Positions 8,380 through 17,316 of a stretch of 64,000 nucleotides of DNA are shown here, one piece after another. The stretch is from an uncultured Candidatus Cenarchaeum sp. (GTDB taxonomy: Archaea; Thermoproteota; Nitrososphaeria; Nitrososphaerales; Nitrosopumilaceae): the NCBI GenBank assembly GCA_958295735.1, contig OY282369.1, forward strand, positions 1,286,161 to 1,350,160, in the 5' to 3' direction. Made by a program: the position numbers and the translations under genes. Numbering within the stretch: the first letter of the stretch is position 1; each line of letters opens with the position of its first letter. The notes beneath the pieces are model-generated. The model saw nothing but the letters and a program-made list of their open reading frames with translations, was not told the origin of the DNA and ran no database searches.

Positions 8380-9332
8380 ACCCGGAGGCGCCGCCCCGCC
8401 GGAGGGCGGGATGCCCCGGGCGGGGGCCCGGGGAGGGCGCGGGCTGGGAGGTGCCGCCCCAGGTGGCCGCGTACGCGGACCCCTCCGTGCGGGGGGGGAC
8501 GGGAAAGAACGGGCGCCTGCGCGCGGCGTTCGGGCTGGCCGGCGGCGGGAGGACGGCGCTGGTCGACGTCGAGTGCGAGGTGCCGCTGGCCGCGCAGAGG
8601 GCCATGTACTGCGACGGGCCCGGCGGCCCCGCGTACCTGTACGTCGCCTCGGTCTCCGGCGGGCTGCTCCAGGGCGACAGGTGCGACGTGAGGATATCGG
8701 CGGGGAGGGGCGCGGCGGCGCACGTGACCACGCAGGGCGCCACCAGGGTGTACGGGATGGACGCGGACTATGCCGCGCAGCGGGTGAGCGTCACGGCCGG
8801 GGAGGGCTCGTACCTGGAGATCGTGCCCGACCAGATAATCCCGTACGCCGGGTCGCGGTTCTGCCAGAGCACCGACATCGAGGTGCGCGAGGGCGCGGCG
8901 GTCGTGTGTTCCGAGGTGGTGGCCTCCGGGAGGGAGGCCATGGGGGAGTCGTTCCGGTACGACGTGTGCTGCCTGCGCACGGCGGCGTTCGACGGGGGCG
9001 GGGCGCCGCTGCTGGCCGACGCCGCGTGCCTCGAGCCGGGCCGGGGAGGCCAGTCCGCGCTGGGCGCGATGGGGGGGCGGACGGCGGTCGGCACAGTGTA
9101 CGTGCTGGCCCCCCGGAAGGCGGTCCGGCCGCTGTACGAGAGGGCGGCCGCGCTGCTGGAGGGCTGCGCGGGAGTGTCGGCCGGGGCCAGCCGCCTGCGG
9201 GGCGACGCGGGGCTGCTGGTGAGGATCCTCGGCGACGGCACCGGCGCCGTGGCGGGGGCCGCCGCCGGCGTGGTGGCGGCGGCCAGGGCCGAGTGCAGGG
9301 GACTGCCGTTCCGCGGCGTGAGGAAGAGCTGA
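8376..9332 (+). CDS. ureD: Urease accessory protein UreD (UreH)
   Basis: A 318-residue scaffold protein of the urease maturation complex. Family blocks are visible: YVASVSGGLLQGDRCDVRIS, HVTTQGATRVYGMD, and EIVPDQIIPYAGSRF. The N-terminus has a Pro/Arg/Gly-rich extension of about 30 residues that is probably disordered. It is the last gene of ureEFGD and ends nine bases before the convergent transporter stop. Confidence 0.92.
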   Translation: MNPEAPPRRRAGCPGRGPGEGAGWEVPPQVAAYADPSVRGGTGKNGRLRAAFGLAGGGRTALVDVECEVPLAAQRAMYCDGPGGPAYLYVASVSGGLLQGDRCDVRISAGRGAAAHVTTQGATRVYGMDADYAAQRVSVTAGEGSYLEIVPDQIIPYAGSRFCQSTDIEVREGAAVVCSEVVASGREAMGESFRYDVCCLRTAAFDGGGAPLLADAACLEPGRGGQSALGAMGGRTAVGTVYVLAPRKAVRPLYERAAALLEGCAGVSAGASRLRGDAGLLVRILGDGTGAVAGAAAGVVAAARAECRGLPFRGVRKS

Positions 9333-9340
9333 CCCCGCGG

Positions 9341-11617
9341 TCAGTCCAGCAGGATCACCGGCCGGGCCGTCCGCTCCAGCACCCCGGAGGCCACGCGCCC
9401 CGCGCCGGCGGCCGACCGGCCCAGCCCCCTCCGCCCCATGGCTATCACGTCGACGCCGAGGCCGTCGGCCACCTCGGCTATCACGGACGGGGGGTCCCCC
9501 GACCGCACGATCCGCCTGCAGTCGCGGCCGCCGCGCGGCGGCGCTATCCCGCGGAGCACGGCCCTCCCCTCCCGCACGCGCGCCGCGGCATCGCCCCCGG
9601 CGGGCGGCTCCACCACGTGGAGCAGGTATATCCTCGCCGGCGCCCCGCCCCCGAGCAGGCGCTCGGCGCCGTCCAGCGCCCTGAGCGACCCGCCGGACCC
9701 GTCGACCGGCACGAGGATCTTCCGCGCGGGGGGCGGCTCCTCGTCCCGCCGCCGCGCGCGCCGGTCCCCCGCCCCGATGCCGCGCAGGACGCCGCGTATG
9801 CTGGCCCTGGCCTCCACTATCGGCAGGACTATCACGGCGCCGGCGGCGGCCGCGGCCCACGCGGCGGCCACCGCGATCCACGCGGCGAACGAGTCGGCCG
9901 AAAAGACGTACCCCGTGACGTAGAACGAGGCCGGCCAGGCCACCACCAGGAACAGCGCTATCCCGAGGCCGGCCCTCCTGCACAGCGCGGCGGCGCGCCT
10001 CAGCGCCTCCGCGTCGCCCGCCCGCCCCCCCGGGGCCCGGCGGTTCCCGTCGTCGGCAAGCCGGATCCTCTGCCGGAGCGCGCGGAAGTCGAACCGCTCC
10101 GGGAACGCCGCGCTGCCGGCCACCGTCACGGACGAGCTCACCGCGATCGAGGCGACGTTGCCGGCCAGCAGGGGGACGGCGCCGGAGGCGGAGGCCACGG
10201 AGATCTCCCCCGAGACGGCCGAGGCCGCGGCCAGCCACGCGGCCAGGCCCGCGGCCAGCCCGGCCGCGGCGCCGCCCGTCGCGGCGACGCGGTTCGTCCT
10301 GCCCCAGAGGATGCCCAGCGATATGGGGGCCACGGCGGGCCCCAGCAGTATGCCCATCGCGAGGTAGACGTGCTGCAGGCCGACCCCCAGCTGGAACAGC
10401 GCGGACGCCAGCACCCCCATGCCGAGGCCGAAGGCCAGTATGGCGGCGCGCGAGACGCGTATGAGCTGGCGGCCCGTGGCGGACGGCCGCAGGTACGTCC
10501 TGAACACGTCGTAGGTCACCAGGGACGAGGCGCTGACCAGCTGCGAGGAGCCGGCGGCCGTGACCGCGGTGAACACGATGGTGAGTATGAGGATCGCCCC
10601 GACGTCGCCCATCAGCCCGGCGGCGACCGTCGGCGCGACCAGGCCCAGGCCCACCTCGTCCTCCGTGAGCTCCACCCCCGTGGCCACCGCCGCCAGGCCC
10701 AGCGCGGTGGCCAGCGCGAACGGTATGGCGAACCAGGCCAGGCCCCCCAGGACGAAGCCCCCGGCGACCGACCGCGGCGCGGCGGCGACGGCCCTCTGCC
10801 AGTACGACTGGTCGACGAATACGGTCCCGAAGTTGCCCACGATGTTTATCACCCCGAACACGAGCGCGCCGGCCGAGGCCAGCGTCAGGTAGCTGCCCAT
10901 GGCGTTCCCCTCCACCGGCCTGAGCGAGCCGGCCGCGGCGAGCTTTTCGTACATCCCGGAGACGCCGCCGATCTCGGGGCTGGCGAAGTAGATCACCGAG
11001 ACGAAGGCCATGACCGCCCCGAATATCAGCGCGGCGTTGAGGTATTCCGCGAAGAACGTCGCCTTCAGGCCGCCGAAGACCGTGTACAGTATGACGCCGA
11101 CTGGCAGCAGGAACGCGGCCGCCGTTATGTCGACGCCGGTGAGCGAGTTGACCACGGCGGCGCCCCCGAGCACCAGCATGGCGGTCACCACGGTGTTGGT
11201 CATGAGCGCGAAGAACAGGAAGACCTTGTGCGAGTGCCGCCCGTACCTGACGTACATGACCTCTGGAAACGTGTGCGTCATGGGGGCCCGGCGCTTCAGC
11301 TCCACGGCCAGTATCGCGAAGAGTATCACCTGTATGCTGGCCCCCGCCGCGTACCAAAAGGCGCCCGCCATGCCGAACTCGAACGTGACCGTGGACGACT
11401 GGAGCAGGGTGGCGGCCCACGTCCACGCCGAGACTACCGACGAGGCGATCAGCCCGGTCTTTATGGCCCTGCCGGCGGTGTAGAACCACTCGGAGGTCTT
11501 CCTCGTGCCCAGCCCCCGCGTCTCGGCCTTCACCATGAGGGTCACGGCGGCGGCCATCACCAGCCCGATGCCGATCAGGACGAGGTACCCGACGCTCTCC
11601 GAGAGGATCGTGGGCAT
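9341..11617 (-). CDS. SSS-family (urea) transporter fused to a C-terminal universal stress protein domain
   Basis: A 758-residue fusion. Residues 1 to about 500 are a sodium:solute symporter with the same landmarks as the first transporter (TSEWFYTAGR, NIVGNFGTVFVDQSYWQRA). After two or more further helices comes a charged linker, then from about residue 620 a UspA-like domain. It starts KILVPVDGSGGSLRALDGAE, has YLLHVVEP, and ends with the nucleotide-loop pattern MGRRGLGRSAAGAG ... PVILLD. ATG 11617 has a TTTTAATA box about 24-31 bp upstream. The substrate is inferred from the urease context. The Usp domain, if it binds ATP, could couple uptake to energy state; that is hypothesis. Confidence 0.9.
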   Translation of the reverse strand: MPTILSESVGYLVLIGIGLVMAAAVTLMVKAETRGLGTRKTSEWFYTAGRAIKTGLIASSVVSAWTWAATLLQSSTVTFEFGMAGAFWYAAGASIQVILFAILAVELKRRAPMTHTFPEVMYVRYGRHSHKVFLFFALMTNTVVTAMLVLGGAAVVNSLTGVDITAAAFLLPVGVILYTVFGGLKATFFAEYLNAALIFGAVMAFVSVIYFASPEIGGVSGMYEKLAAAGSLRPVEGNAMGSYLTLASAGALVFGVINIVGNFGTVFVDQSYWQRAVAAAPRSVAGGFVLGGLAWFAIPFALATALGLAAVATGVELTEDEVGLGLVAPTVAAGLMGDVGAILILTIVFTAVTAAGSSQLVSASSLVTYDVFRTYLRPSATGRQLIRVSRAAILAFGLGMGVLASALFQLGVGLQHVYLAMGILLGPAVAPISLGILWGRTNRVAATGGAAAGLAAGLAAWLAAASAVSGEISVASASGAVPLLAGNVASIAVSSSVTVAGSAAFPERFDFRALRQRIRLADDGNRRAPGGRAGDAEALRRAAALCRRAGLGIALFLVVAWPASFYVTGYVFSADSFAAWIAVAAAWAAAAAGAVIVLPIVEARASIRGVLRGIGAGDRRARRRDEEPPPARKILVPVDGSGGSLRALDGAERLLGGGAPARIYLLHVVEPPAGGDAAARVREGRAVLRGIAPPRGGRDCRRIVRSGDPPSVIAEVADGLGVDVIAMGRRGLGRSAAGAGRVASGVLERTARPVILLD

Positions 11618-11740
11618 GCGGGGGCGGCGGGCCCCGGTCTATTAAAATCGGGGGCCGGCCGCCGCCCGCATCGGGGAATGCCCGATCGCGCCCGGGTTCG
11701 CGCGCTTACTCGTTAAATAGGCGCGCCGCAAAGGAGGCGC

Positions 11741-12280
11741 GTGATCGACGCGGTCGACGAGCTCATAGTGTCCGCCCTCAGCCAGGACTCCCGGCAGGAC
11801 TCGTTCCAAGTGTGGGACTACGTGCGGGGGTTCGGCCACGGCGTCACGGAGGACGAGATCGACGCGAGGCGGCGCGCGCTTGAGGACGACGGCATCATAA
11901 AAAACTACACCATATCGGTCGACTCGAAAAAGATGTCGCGCCGCGTGATCCGCGTCGACCTCGTCACGTTCAGGACGTCCCAGGCCCTGCCCAGGCGGCT
12001 GGAGGGCCTCAAGAGGTACCTGCGCGACGCGCCGTTCGTGGTGTTCTCCGGGAGGACCCGGGGCGGGTACGACTGGATGACCGCCAAGGCGTTCCTGAAC
12101 TCGGACATGGCCGACGAGGAGAACGACGTCTACCGGAACCTGTTCGGGGACATACTGCAGACGTACGAGGTGTACGACTTTGTGCCGCAGGCCGACATCG
12201 CCCCGCGCGCCCTGGCGTACACGGAGGGGGAGTACAGGAGGTTCCTCAAGGAATGGGCGCCGCCGTTCGTCGGCAAGTGA
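11741..12280 (+). CDS. Lrp/AsnC-like transcriptional regulator
   Basis: A 179-residue protein with an N-terminal winged-helix part (IDAVDELIVSALSQDSRQDS ... ALEDDGIIKNYTISVD) and a C-terminal alpha/beta sensor half (VIRVDLVTFRTSQALPRRLE ... TYEVYDFVPQADI). The layout resembles the Lrp/AsnC family, but the HTH part is long and the fit is loose. The GTG at 11741 follows a TTAAATAG box at 11713-11720. Its divergence from the transporter-Usp gene suggests it could control urea uptake, which is inference. Confidence 0.65.
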   Translation: MIDAVDELIVSALSQDSRQDSFQVWDYVRGFGHGVTEDEIDARRRALEDDGIIKNYTISVDSKKMSRRVIRVDLVTFRTSQALPRRLEGLKRYLRDAPFVVFSGRTRGGYDWMTAKAFLNSDMADEENDVYRNLFGDILQTYEVYDFVPQADIAPRALAYTEGEYRRFLKEWAPPFVGK

Positions 12281-12329
12281 TGCCGCGCGCCGGCGCGCGG
12301 TAAGCGGCCGGGCGCGGATGCGGCGGCGG

Positions 12330-12562
12330 CGCCGCGCCGGCGGCGCGCAACCAAGCAACGGGCGCCGCGCCGGCGGCGCGCAACCAAGCAACGGGCGCCG
12401 CGCCGGCGGCGCGCAACCAAGCAACGGGCGCCGCGCCGGCGGCGCGCAACCAAGCAACGGGCGCCGCGCCGGCGGCGCGCAACCAAGCAACGGGCGCCGC
12501 GCCGGCGGCGCGCAACCAAGCAACGGGCGCCGCGCCGGCGGCGCGCAACCAAGCAACGGGCG
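12330..12562. repeat. Seven perfect 33-bp tandem repeats
   Basis: The 33-bp unit (core GGCGCGCAACCAAGCAACGG, rest a GCCGCGCCGGCGGC palindrome) is repeated seven times head to tail with no visible divergence. It lies between the Lrp-like gene and the end of the ParB-like gene. No spacer separates the units, so it is not a CRISPR. Perfect identity implies recent expansion or homogenisation. Being next to parB-like, it could be a ParB-binding array, but nothing proves this. Confidence 0.95.
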
Positions 12563-12602
12563 CCGCCCTTCGCGGGAAGGATGCGCCGCGGGCGGGCCGG
12601 CC

Positions 12603-13478
12603 TCACGGGCGGCTCTTCGCGTACCGCAGGGTGTCGTCTATCATGGCGTGGGTGCGCCGCCGCAACCCCATCAGGAACTCCACGAGCTCCACCCTCTCCC
12701 CGGGCGCCGCGCCGTGCGCGTCCTCTATGAGGTCGTCTATCCGGGACAGGGTCACCTTGAGGGCCAAGCTGCTCTTCCTGACTATCTGCTTGCCCCTGGA
12801 GTTTTGGCGAGCGGCGGGGGCGGCGGGGGCCGCCCGCTGGCCGGCCTCCTCGCGGAGCCGCCCCTTCATCATCCTGATCTGCCTCACGGTGGCCCCGCCG
12901 CGGCCGGCGCCGTCCCCCACCACGCTGTCTATGAGCTCCTCCTTTATGGAGGGATCCGCGCTGGCCAGCTCCACCGCCTGGCTCACCCCTATGTCGTTGC
13001 TGGCCACCTTCTCCCTGACGGCCTCCGGCAGCTTCAGCAGCTGCATCCTGTGCGAGACGTACTCCTCGCTCCTCCCTATGCGCCTGCCCAGCTCGCTGAC
13101 CCCGCCCCACCCGAAGTCGACTATGTACTTTTGGAACGCCGCGGCCTCCTCCAGCGGATCCATCGTCTTGCGCTGGAGGTTCTCGGTGATCTGGATCTCG
13201 TACGCCTGCCTGTCCGTGATCTCGCGTATCTTGCACGGAATGAACCGCCACCGGAGGGAGCGGCAGGCGGCGAACCGCCTGTGGCCGGCGACGATCTCAA
13301 AACCGTGCTCAAGCGGGCGCACGACGATGGGCTGGAGCAGGCCGTGCTCCTTGATGCTGTCCCTGAGGCCGGCGAGTTCTGGGGAACTCTTCGGGTCAGG
13401 ATACCGGATGGGGAGCCTTGCGGTCCGGATCATCCGCAGCTCTATAGGCTCCACAAGCGAGTCGTCGTATGCGTCCAT
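12603..13478 (-). CDS. ParB/Noc-like DNA-binding protein
   Basis: A 291-residue ParB family protein. The N-terminal ParB/Srx domain includes LRDSIKEHGLLQPIVVRP, then EIVAGHRRFAACRSL (CTP-binding GxxRxxA-type motif, residues ~60-75) and ITENLQRKTMDPLEEA (ENxxR motif). A KorB-like HTH follows (ELGRRIGRSEEYVSHRMQLL, ~130-150). The C-terminal half has an Ala/Pro linker and a helical domain. No parA is visible nearby. In archaea such proteins may act in segregation or as regulators. ATG 13478 has a TTAAATGTA box about 35 bp upstream. Confidence 0.88.
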   Translation of the reverse strand: MDAYDDSLVEPIELRMIRTARLPIRYPDPKSSPELAGLRDSIKEHGLLQPIVVRPLEHGFEIVAGHRRFAACRSLRWRFIPCKIREITDRQAYEIQITENLQRKTMDPLEEAAAFQKYIVDFGWGGVSELGRRIGRSEEYVSHRMQLLKLPEAVREKVASNDIGVSQAVELASADPSIKEELIDSVVGDGAGRGGATVRQIRMMKGRLREEAGQRAAPAAPAARQNSRGKQIVRKSSLALKVTLSRIDDLIEDAHGAAPGERVELVEFLMGLRRRTHAMIDDTLRYAKSRP

Positions 13479-13821
13479 CAGTCGCGTCCCGACACGGAGT
13501 AGCGGGGCTACATTTAACCATTTTTGCGCGGTTCGCGCACGAGGTCACCCGCATCTTCCCCCGCCGGGCGGGGCGGCAGGGGGCGCCGGCCCGCGGCCCT
13601 GGTCCGGGATCGGCTCCCCCTGCCTCGCCAGATCTCGCGCGGCGGCGCCCCCCGTCCGATGCCGTCCCGCCGGCCGCGGGCAGCCCGCGCCGGAGAGGGC
13701 CAATCCGCCCTCCTCCCGCGGAACCCGCCCCGCCGCCCGTCCGGGGCGGCCCGCCCCGGCGGCGCGCGGCGCCGCGCGGCCCGAAACATACATGACAGGC
13801 GTCGCCCCGCCTCGGTGCAGC
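13479..13821. other. GC-rich intergenic region without a supported gene
   Basis: Apart from the parB promoter (about 13510-13520), I see only GC-rich sequence. CACGAGGTCACCCGCATC at 13543-13560 resembles the outer end of the family-A dispersed repeat, but no partner end is recognisable. Long open frames here are low-complexity and antisense-like. Confidence 0.5.
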
Positions 13822-14514
13822 ATGACGACGCACGCCGAGCTGCGGCGGGCCTGCAAGGCAGAAAAAAATCCGCGCAAAAAAGAAAGGTTGCTCGCGGTGC
13901 GCAGCATCGTGATCTGGGGGGAGAGTCGCACGCAGGTTGCAGCGGCGCGGCATCGGGCGTACAACACGATCAGGGCGTGGCACGCGCGCTTCCTGGAGCG
14001 GGGAATAGAAGGACTGGAGGATCTCCCGCGCTCCGGGCGCCCGCCCAAGGCGGCGGGCGGGGCACGATCGGGATCCCGGCGCCGCGGCGATCCCCCGCGC
14101 TCCGGGCGCCCGCCCAAGGCGGCGGGCGGGGCACGATCGGGGTCCCGGCGCCCGCCCAAGGCGGCGGGCGGGGCACGATCGGGGTCCCGGCGCCGCGGCG
14201 ATCCCCCGCGCTCCGGGCGCCCGCCCAAGGCGGCGGGCGGGGCACGATCGGGATCCCGGCGCCGCGGCGATCCCCCGCGCTCCGGGCGCCCGCCCAAGGC
14301 GGCGGGCGGGGCACGATCGGGGTCCCGGCGCCGCGGCGATCCCCCGCGCTCCGGGCGCCCGCCCAAGGCGGCGGGCGGGGCACGATCGGGGTCCCGGCGC
14401 CGCGGCGATCCCCCGCGCTCCGGGCGCCCGCCCAAGGCGGCGGGCCGAAAGATTGCCGACTCTGCGGGCCGCGGCAACGCGGCGCGCGCGGTCCGCAAGT
14501 CCGCAGGACAGTAA
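13822..14514 (+). pseudogene. IS630-type transposase N-terminus with repeat-expanded hinge, truncated
   Basis: From ATG 13822 the first ~75 residues read as an IS630/Tc1-type HTH (MTTHAELRRACKAEKNPRKK ... YNTIRAWHARFLERGIEGLE) and end at the family hinge DLPRSGRPPK. Instead of the DDE catalytic domain, the frame then runs through about six copies of a 23-residue unit built from that hinge (PPRSGRPPKAAGGARSGSRR) and stops after AGRKIADSAGRG.... No DDE region follows before 14850. It is therefore a transposase remnant, or a stand-alone DNA-binding protein with an Arg-rich tail. Confidence 0.7.
14032..14447 (+). repeat. 69-bp in-frame tandem repeats (about six units, one shortened)
   Basis: The unit contains CTCCGGGCGCCCGCCCAAGG and CGATCGGGRTCCCGGCGCCG. 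The copies differ at only one position (GGGATCCC versus GGGTCCC), and the second unit is shortened. The period is 69 bp, so the reading frame is kept. Confidence 0.9.
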
Positions 14515-14852
14515 AGAACGCGCCGGCATCGCGTTCCCCGCATCGATGCGCGGCAAGCGGCGCGCCGGCGGATGCTCCCTCCGGGGTTCCCGAGCCCGCG
14601 CGCCGGCCCATCGCGGGCGCGAAAGAACGATCGGCCGGAAACTAGTCCGTCACGTAGCCGCGCCCGCGGCGGCCGCGGCGGGCGGTTTTTCGCGCCCAAA
14701 ACTCGAGTTATGGTATCGGCGGCCGGAGACGCAAAGTTGGTGTGGTTGCCGCGCGCGCCGCATCGGCGGGGTATCCAAATCCCCCGAGCGGACGCCGGGC
14801 GCCCGTCCCCGCGGCGCGGAGCCGCGGGAATGCCGCCGCGGTCCCGCCGCCC
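14515..14852. other. Intergenic region between the IS630 remnant and aspartokinase
   Basis: No supported gene. The sequence is GC-rich, with a slightly less GC-rich patch around 14690-14750 (AAAACTCGAGTTATGG). The aspartokinase stop lies at its right edge. Confidence 0.5.
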
Positions 14853-16271
14853 TCAGGGGGCGGGGCCCGGCGCGCCGCCGGCCAGGCCGAACTCGTCGTG
14901 CAGCACCCTGACCGCCTCGGCGCAGTCGTCGTTGCGCACCACGAACGCCAGGTTGAGCTCGGAGGAGCCCTGGGTGATCATCACGGTGTTTATGCCGCGC
15001 GACGCGATGGCCCCGAACACCCGCGAGGCCACCCCGGCCGTCCCCCGCATCCCCGAGCCTATGAGCGCCACTATGGAGACGTCCGGCGTGACCTCCAGCC
15101 TCTTGATGATCCCCCCGAGCAGCCCCATCTCCAGCGCGCTGACGGCCCCGTCCATGTCGGATTTTTTCACCACCACGCTTATGCTCGACTCGGACGGGTT
15201 CTGCGAGATCATCATCACGTTGACGCCGGCGCCGGCCAGCGTCGAGAATATCCTGGCCGCCGTCCCCGGCGCGCCGACCATGCCGCCCCCCCGCACGTCG
15301 ATGAGGCCGTTGCCGCGCAGCGTGCTGACGCACTTGACCGTCCTCACGGCATCCGAGCTCGGCGAGGCGGCCACCAGCGTCCCCCGGCTGCCGGGGTCGC
15401 GCGAGCTGCGTATGCGCAGGGGTATCTTCGTGTCCAGCAGCGGCTCGAACGTGCGCGGGTGGATCTGCTTGGCGCCGAACAGGGCCATCTCCATGGCCTC
15501 CACGTACGAGACCTCGCCGAGCACCCTGGCGCCCTTGACCAGCCGCGGATCCGCGCTCATCAGCCCGCCCGCGGCGCCCATCAGCCAGATCTCGTCGGCG
15601 CCGATGCACGTGCCTATGGTGGTCGCCGTGTAATCGGAGCCGCCCCGGCCCAGCGTCGTCACGGCCCCGTGCTGGTCGGCCCCCACGAACCCGCCCACCA
15701 CGGGCATCGTGCCCGCCTCCAGGAGCGCCCCCAGGTTGCGCGACACGCGCAGCCGCGTGGTGTCCATGAGCGGCCGCGCCTCGCCGAAGTTCGAGTCGGT
15801 GACTATGCCGGCCTCGTTGCCGCCCAGCGCCTCCGCGGCGGCCCCGGCCCCGGCGGCCGCGTGCGCCATCGTCCGCGCGGCGATCCGCTCGCCGAACGAG
15901 AGCAGGTAGTCCAGCGAGCGCGGGGTCACCTCGCCTATCAGCACCATCCCGTCGACCAGGCCCCTGAGCTCGGAAAAGTCGCGCTGCAGGGAGGCCAGCA
16001 GGCGCCTCCTGGCCGCGGGGCGCCCGGCCACCGCGGCGGCGAACCGCCTGCTGCCCGACACTACGCGGGCGGCCGCGGCGCGCGCGCCCCCGCTGTCGCC
16101 CCTCCTCACGCAGGCGGCGGCGCCCAGCAGCGCGTCGGTGGTCCGCCCGACGGCCGAGCAGACGGCCACCACCTCGCCGTCCGCGCGCCGCTCCGCCAGG
16201 AAGCGCGCCGCGGCGGCCATCCGCGCCGGCGTGCCGATCGAGTCCCCGCCGTACTTTACCACCAGCCTCAA
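14853..16271 (-). CDS. lysC: Aspartokinase
   Basis: Phosphorylates aspartate, the first step toward Lys/Thr/Met. The 472 residues begin MRLVVKYGGDSIGTPARM (kinase KYGG motif). The substrate/ATP site includes GRGGSDYTATTIGTCIGADE around residues 213-232. Two ACT regulatory domains end the protein: VNVMMISQNPSESSISVVV and INTVMITQGSSELNLAFVV. The TTG at 16271 gives the expected N-terminus. It lies 40 bp downstream of pcn on the same strand, so co-transcription is possible. Confidence 0.93.
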   Translation of the reverse strand: MRLVVKYGGDSIGTPARMAAAARFLAERRADGEVVAVCSAVGRTTDALLGAAACVRRGDSGGARAAAARVVSGSRRFAAAVAGRPAARRRLLASLQRDFSELRGLVDGMVLIGEVTPRSLDYLLSFGERIAARTMAHAAAGAGAAAEALGGNEAGIVTDSNFGEARPLMDTTRLRVSRNLGALLEAGTMPVVGGFVGADQHGAVTTLGRGGSDYTATTIGTCIGADEIWLMGAAGGLMSADPRLVKGARVLGEVSYVEAMEMALFGAKQIHPRTFEPLLDTKIPLRIRSSRDPGSRGTLVAASPSSDAVRTVKCVSTLRGNGLIDVRGGGMVGAPGTAARIFSTLAGAGVNVMMISQNPSESSISVVVKKSDMDGAVSALEMGLLGGIIKRLEVTPDVSIVALIGSGMRGTAGVASRVFGAIASRGINTVMITQGSSELNLAFVVRNDDCAEAVRVLHDEFGLAGGAPGPAP

Positions 16272-16311
16272 GGCCCACGCACCGGCCGTGCGGCGGCCGC
16301 CGCCAACCCGC

Positions 16312-17067
16312 CTAGCCCTCGACCCTGGGGGCCAGGTAGAAGTGGATGCGGCCCACGTTGGACACCTTGAACTCCATCCTGAGCGGCTTGGCGGCGGAGA
16401 ACTCGCACGTGATGGACGGCACCGCGTTGCCGACCGCCTTGACCACCGGGTTCAGGTACTCCAGGCTGTACGTCCCCTCGCTCTCCGACTTTACCTCCAG
16501 ATCCTCCACCGACCCGTCGCCCTTCTTGGCGTTTATGGCCACCTCGCCCGTGTCGCTCCTGCCGGAAAAGACGGCGCCGTCCGCCGTGGCCCGCACCGTG
16601 AGGTATTCGGACACGACTTGGACGTCCCCCAGCATGCGGTCCAGCGCGGTGTGCGTCAGTTCGATCCTGGCATCGTACGGTATCTTGGGCAGGGGCGTGT
16701 CCGTGGCGGATCCCTCGATCAGCCTTATCCTGTACCTCTTGTTTGTGCCGATCGACACGAGCAACATGTTGTCCTCGGATATGCCTATCTCGATGCCGTC
16801 CTTCTTGCCGGCCCGCTTTATCAGCTTGGCCAGCTCGTCTATGCGGACGCCGAACTTGATGTCGCTGTCGCACTCGAACATCTCGAACGCCGAGTTGGGC
16901 CACGATATGTCTATGAGCGCCACGTGGGACGGGTCCATGCCGCGGAACGTTATCCCCTCGGCGTTGGCCACGAACGTCGCCTCCTCGACCACGGTCGATA
17001 TGGACGAGATTATCGCCTTCAGGTCGTCCGAGCCGCTCGTCCTCGCAGTGAACACCAAGCCGGACAC
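16312..17067 (-). CDS. pcn: DNA polymerase sliding clamp (PCNA)
   Basis: A 251-residue clamp with two PCNA folds. ANAEGITFRGMDPSHVALID and the C-terminal KVSNVGRIHFYLAPRVEG are characteristic. It encircles DNA and tethers PolD or PolB, Fen1 and ligase. The GTG at 17067 is supported by a TAGATATAG box at 17082-17090. The interdomain loop and the C-terminal tail look complete. Confidence 0.96.
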   Translation of the reverse strand: MSGLVFTARTSGSDDLKAIISSISTVVEEATFVANAEGITFRGMDPSHVALIDISWPNSAFEMFECDSDIKFGVRIDELAKLIKRAGKKDGIEIGISEDNMLLVSIGTNKRYRIRLIEGSATDTPLPKIPYDARIELTHTALDRMLGDVQVVSEYLTVRATADGAVFSGRSDTGEVAINAKKGDGSVEDLEVKSESEGTYSLEYLNPVVKAVGNAVPSITCEFSAAKPLRMEFKVSNVGRIHFYLAPRVEG

Positions 17068-17081
17068 CCCCCGCGGCGCCG

Positions 17082-17091
17082 TCTATATCTA
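17082..17091 (-). promoter_or_regulatory. TATA box of pcn
   Basis: TTAGATATAG on the minus strand is centred about 20 bp upstream of the GTG start at 17067, as expected for a leaderless transcript. Confidence 0.6.
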
Positions 17092-17113
17092 ACTATTGCG
17101 CGGCGGCGCGCGG

Positions 17114-17203
17114 CATGAGGTCGCGTGCCCGTCAGTCACAGGCGTGAAAACGCCCCCGCTGATCCGGATTCGCGCCTGCGGAGCGGGGGTTGCCGGCCTC
17201 GTG
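17114..17203 (+). mobile_element. MITE-like repeat, family A, copy 1
   Basis: A 90-bp element with inverted ends CATGAGGTCGCG and CGGCCTCGTG. It is flanked by a perfect 10-bp direct repeat, CGGCGCGCGG (17104-17113 and 17204-17213). The interior carries the family core CAGGCGTGAAAACGCC and GATCCGGATTCGCGCC. The ends and duplication length match those of the IS66-type element at 4597-6483, so it may be a non-autonomous relative. Confidence 0.75.
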
Positions 17204-17214
17204 CGGCGCGCGGC

Positions 17215-17300
17215 GCATGCTTGCGTCCGCCGCGATCCGGGCGCGGGGCCGCGGGGCGGTTTGCCGCCGCCGGGCGCGGCTTCGGCCCGGGCCGGCGCGC
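17215..17300 (-). repeat. Dispersed repeat, family B, copy 1
   Basis: On the minus strand it aligns with copies at 34219 and 57687: internal GCGGCAAACCGCCCC, then a GATCGCGGCGGACGCAAGC end. The other end is degenerate. It sits directly beside family-A copy 1. Confidence 0.65.
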
Positions 17301-17316
17301 CCGCGGCCGGGCGTGT

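Noticed and set aside
9341-9760. Possibility that the Usp domain is a separate gene merged with the transporter
   Set aside because: The frame is continuous with a membrane-to-cytoplasm linker, and no stop, start or promoter is visible between the parts. It is treated as a true fusion.
12330-12562. 33-bp tandem array considered as a CRISPR
   Set aside because: The units abut with no spacers, so it is a simple tandem repeat.
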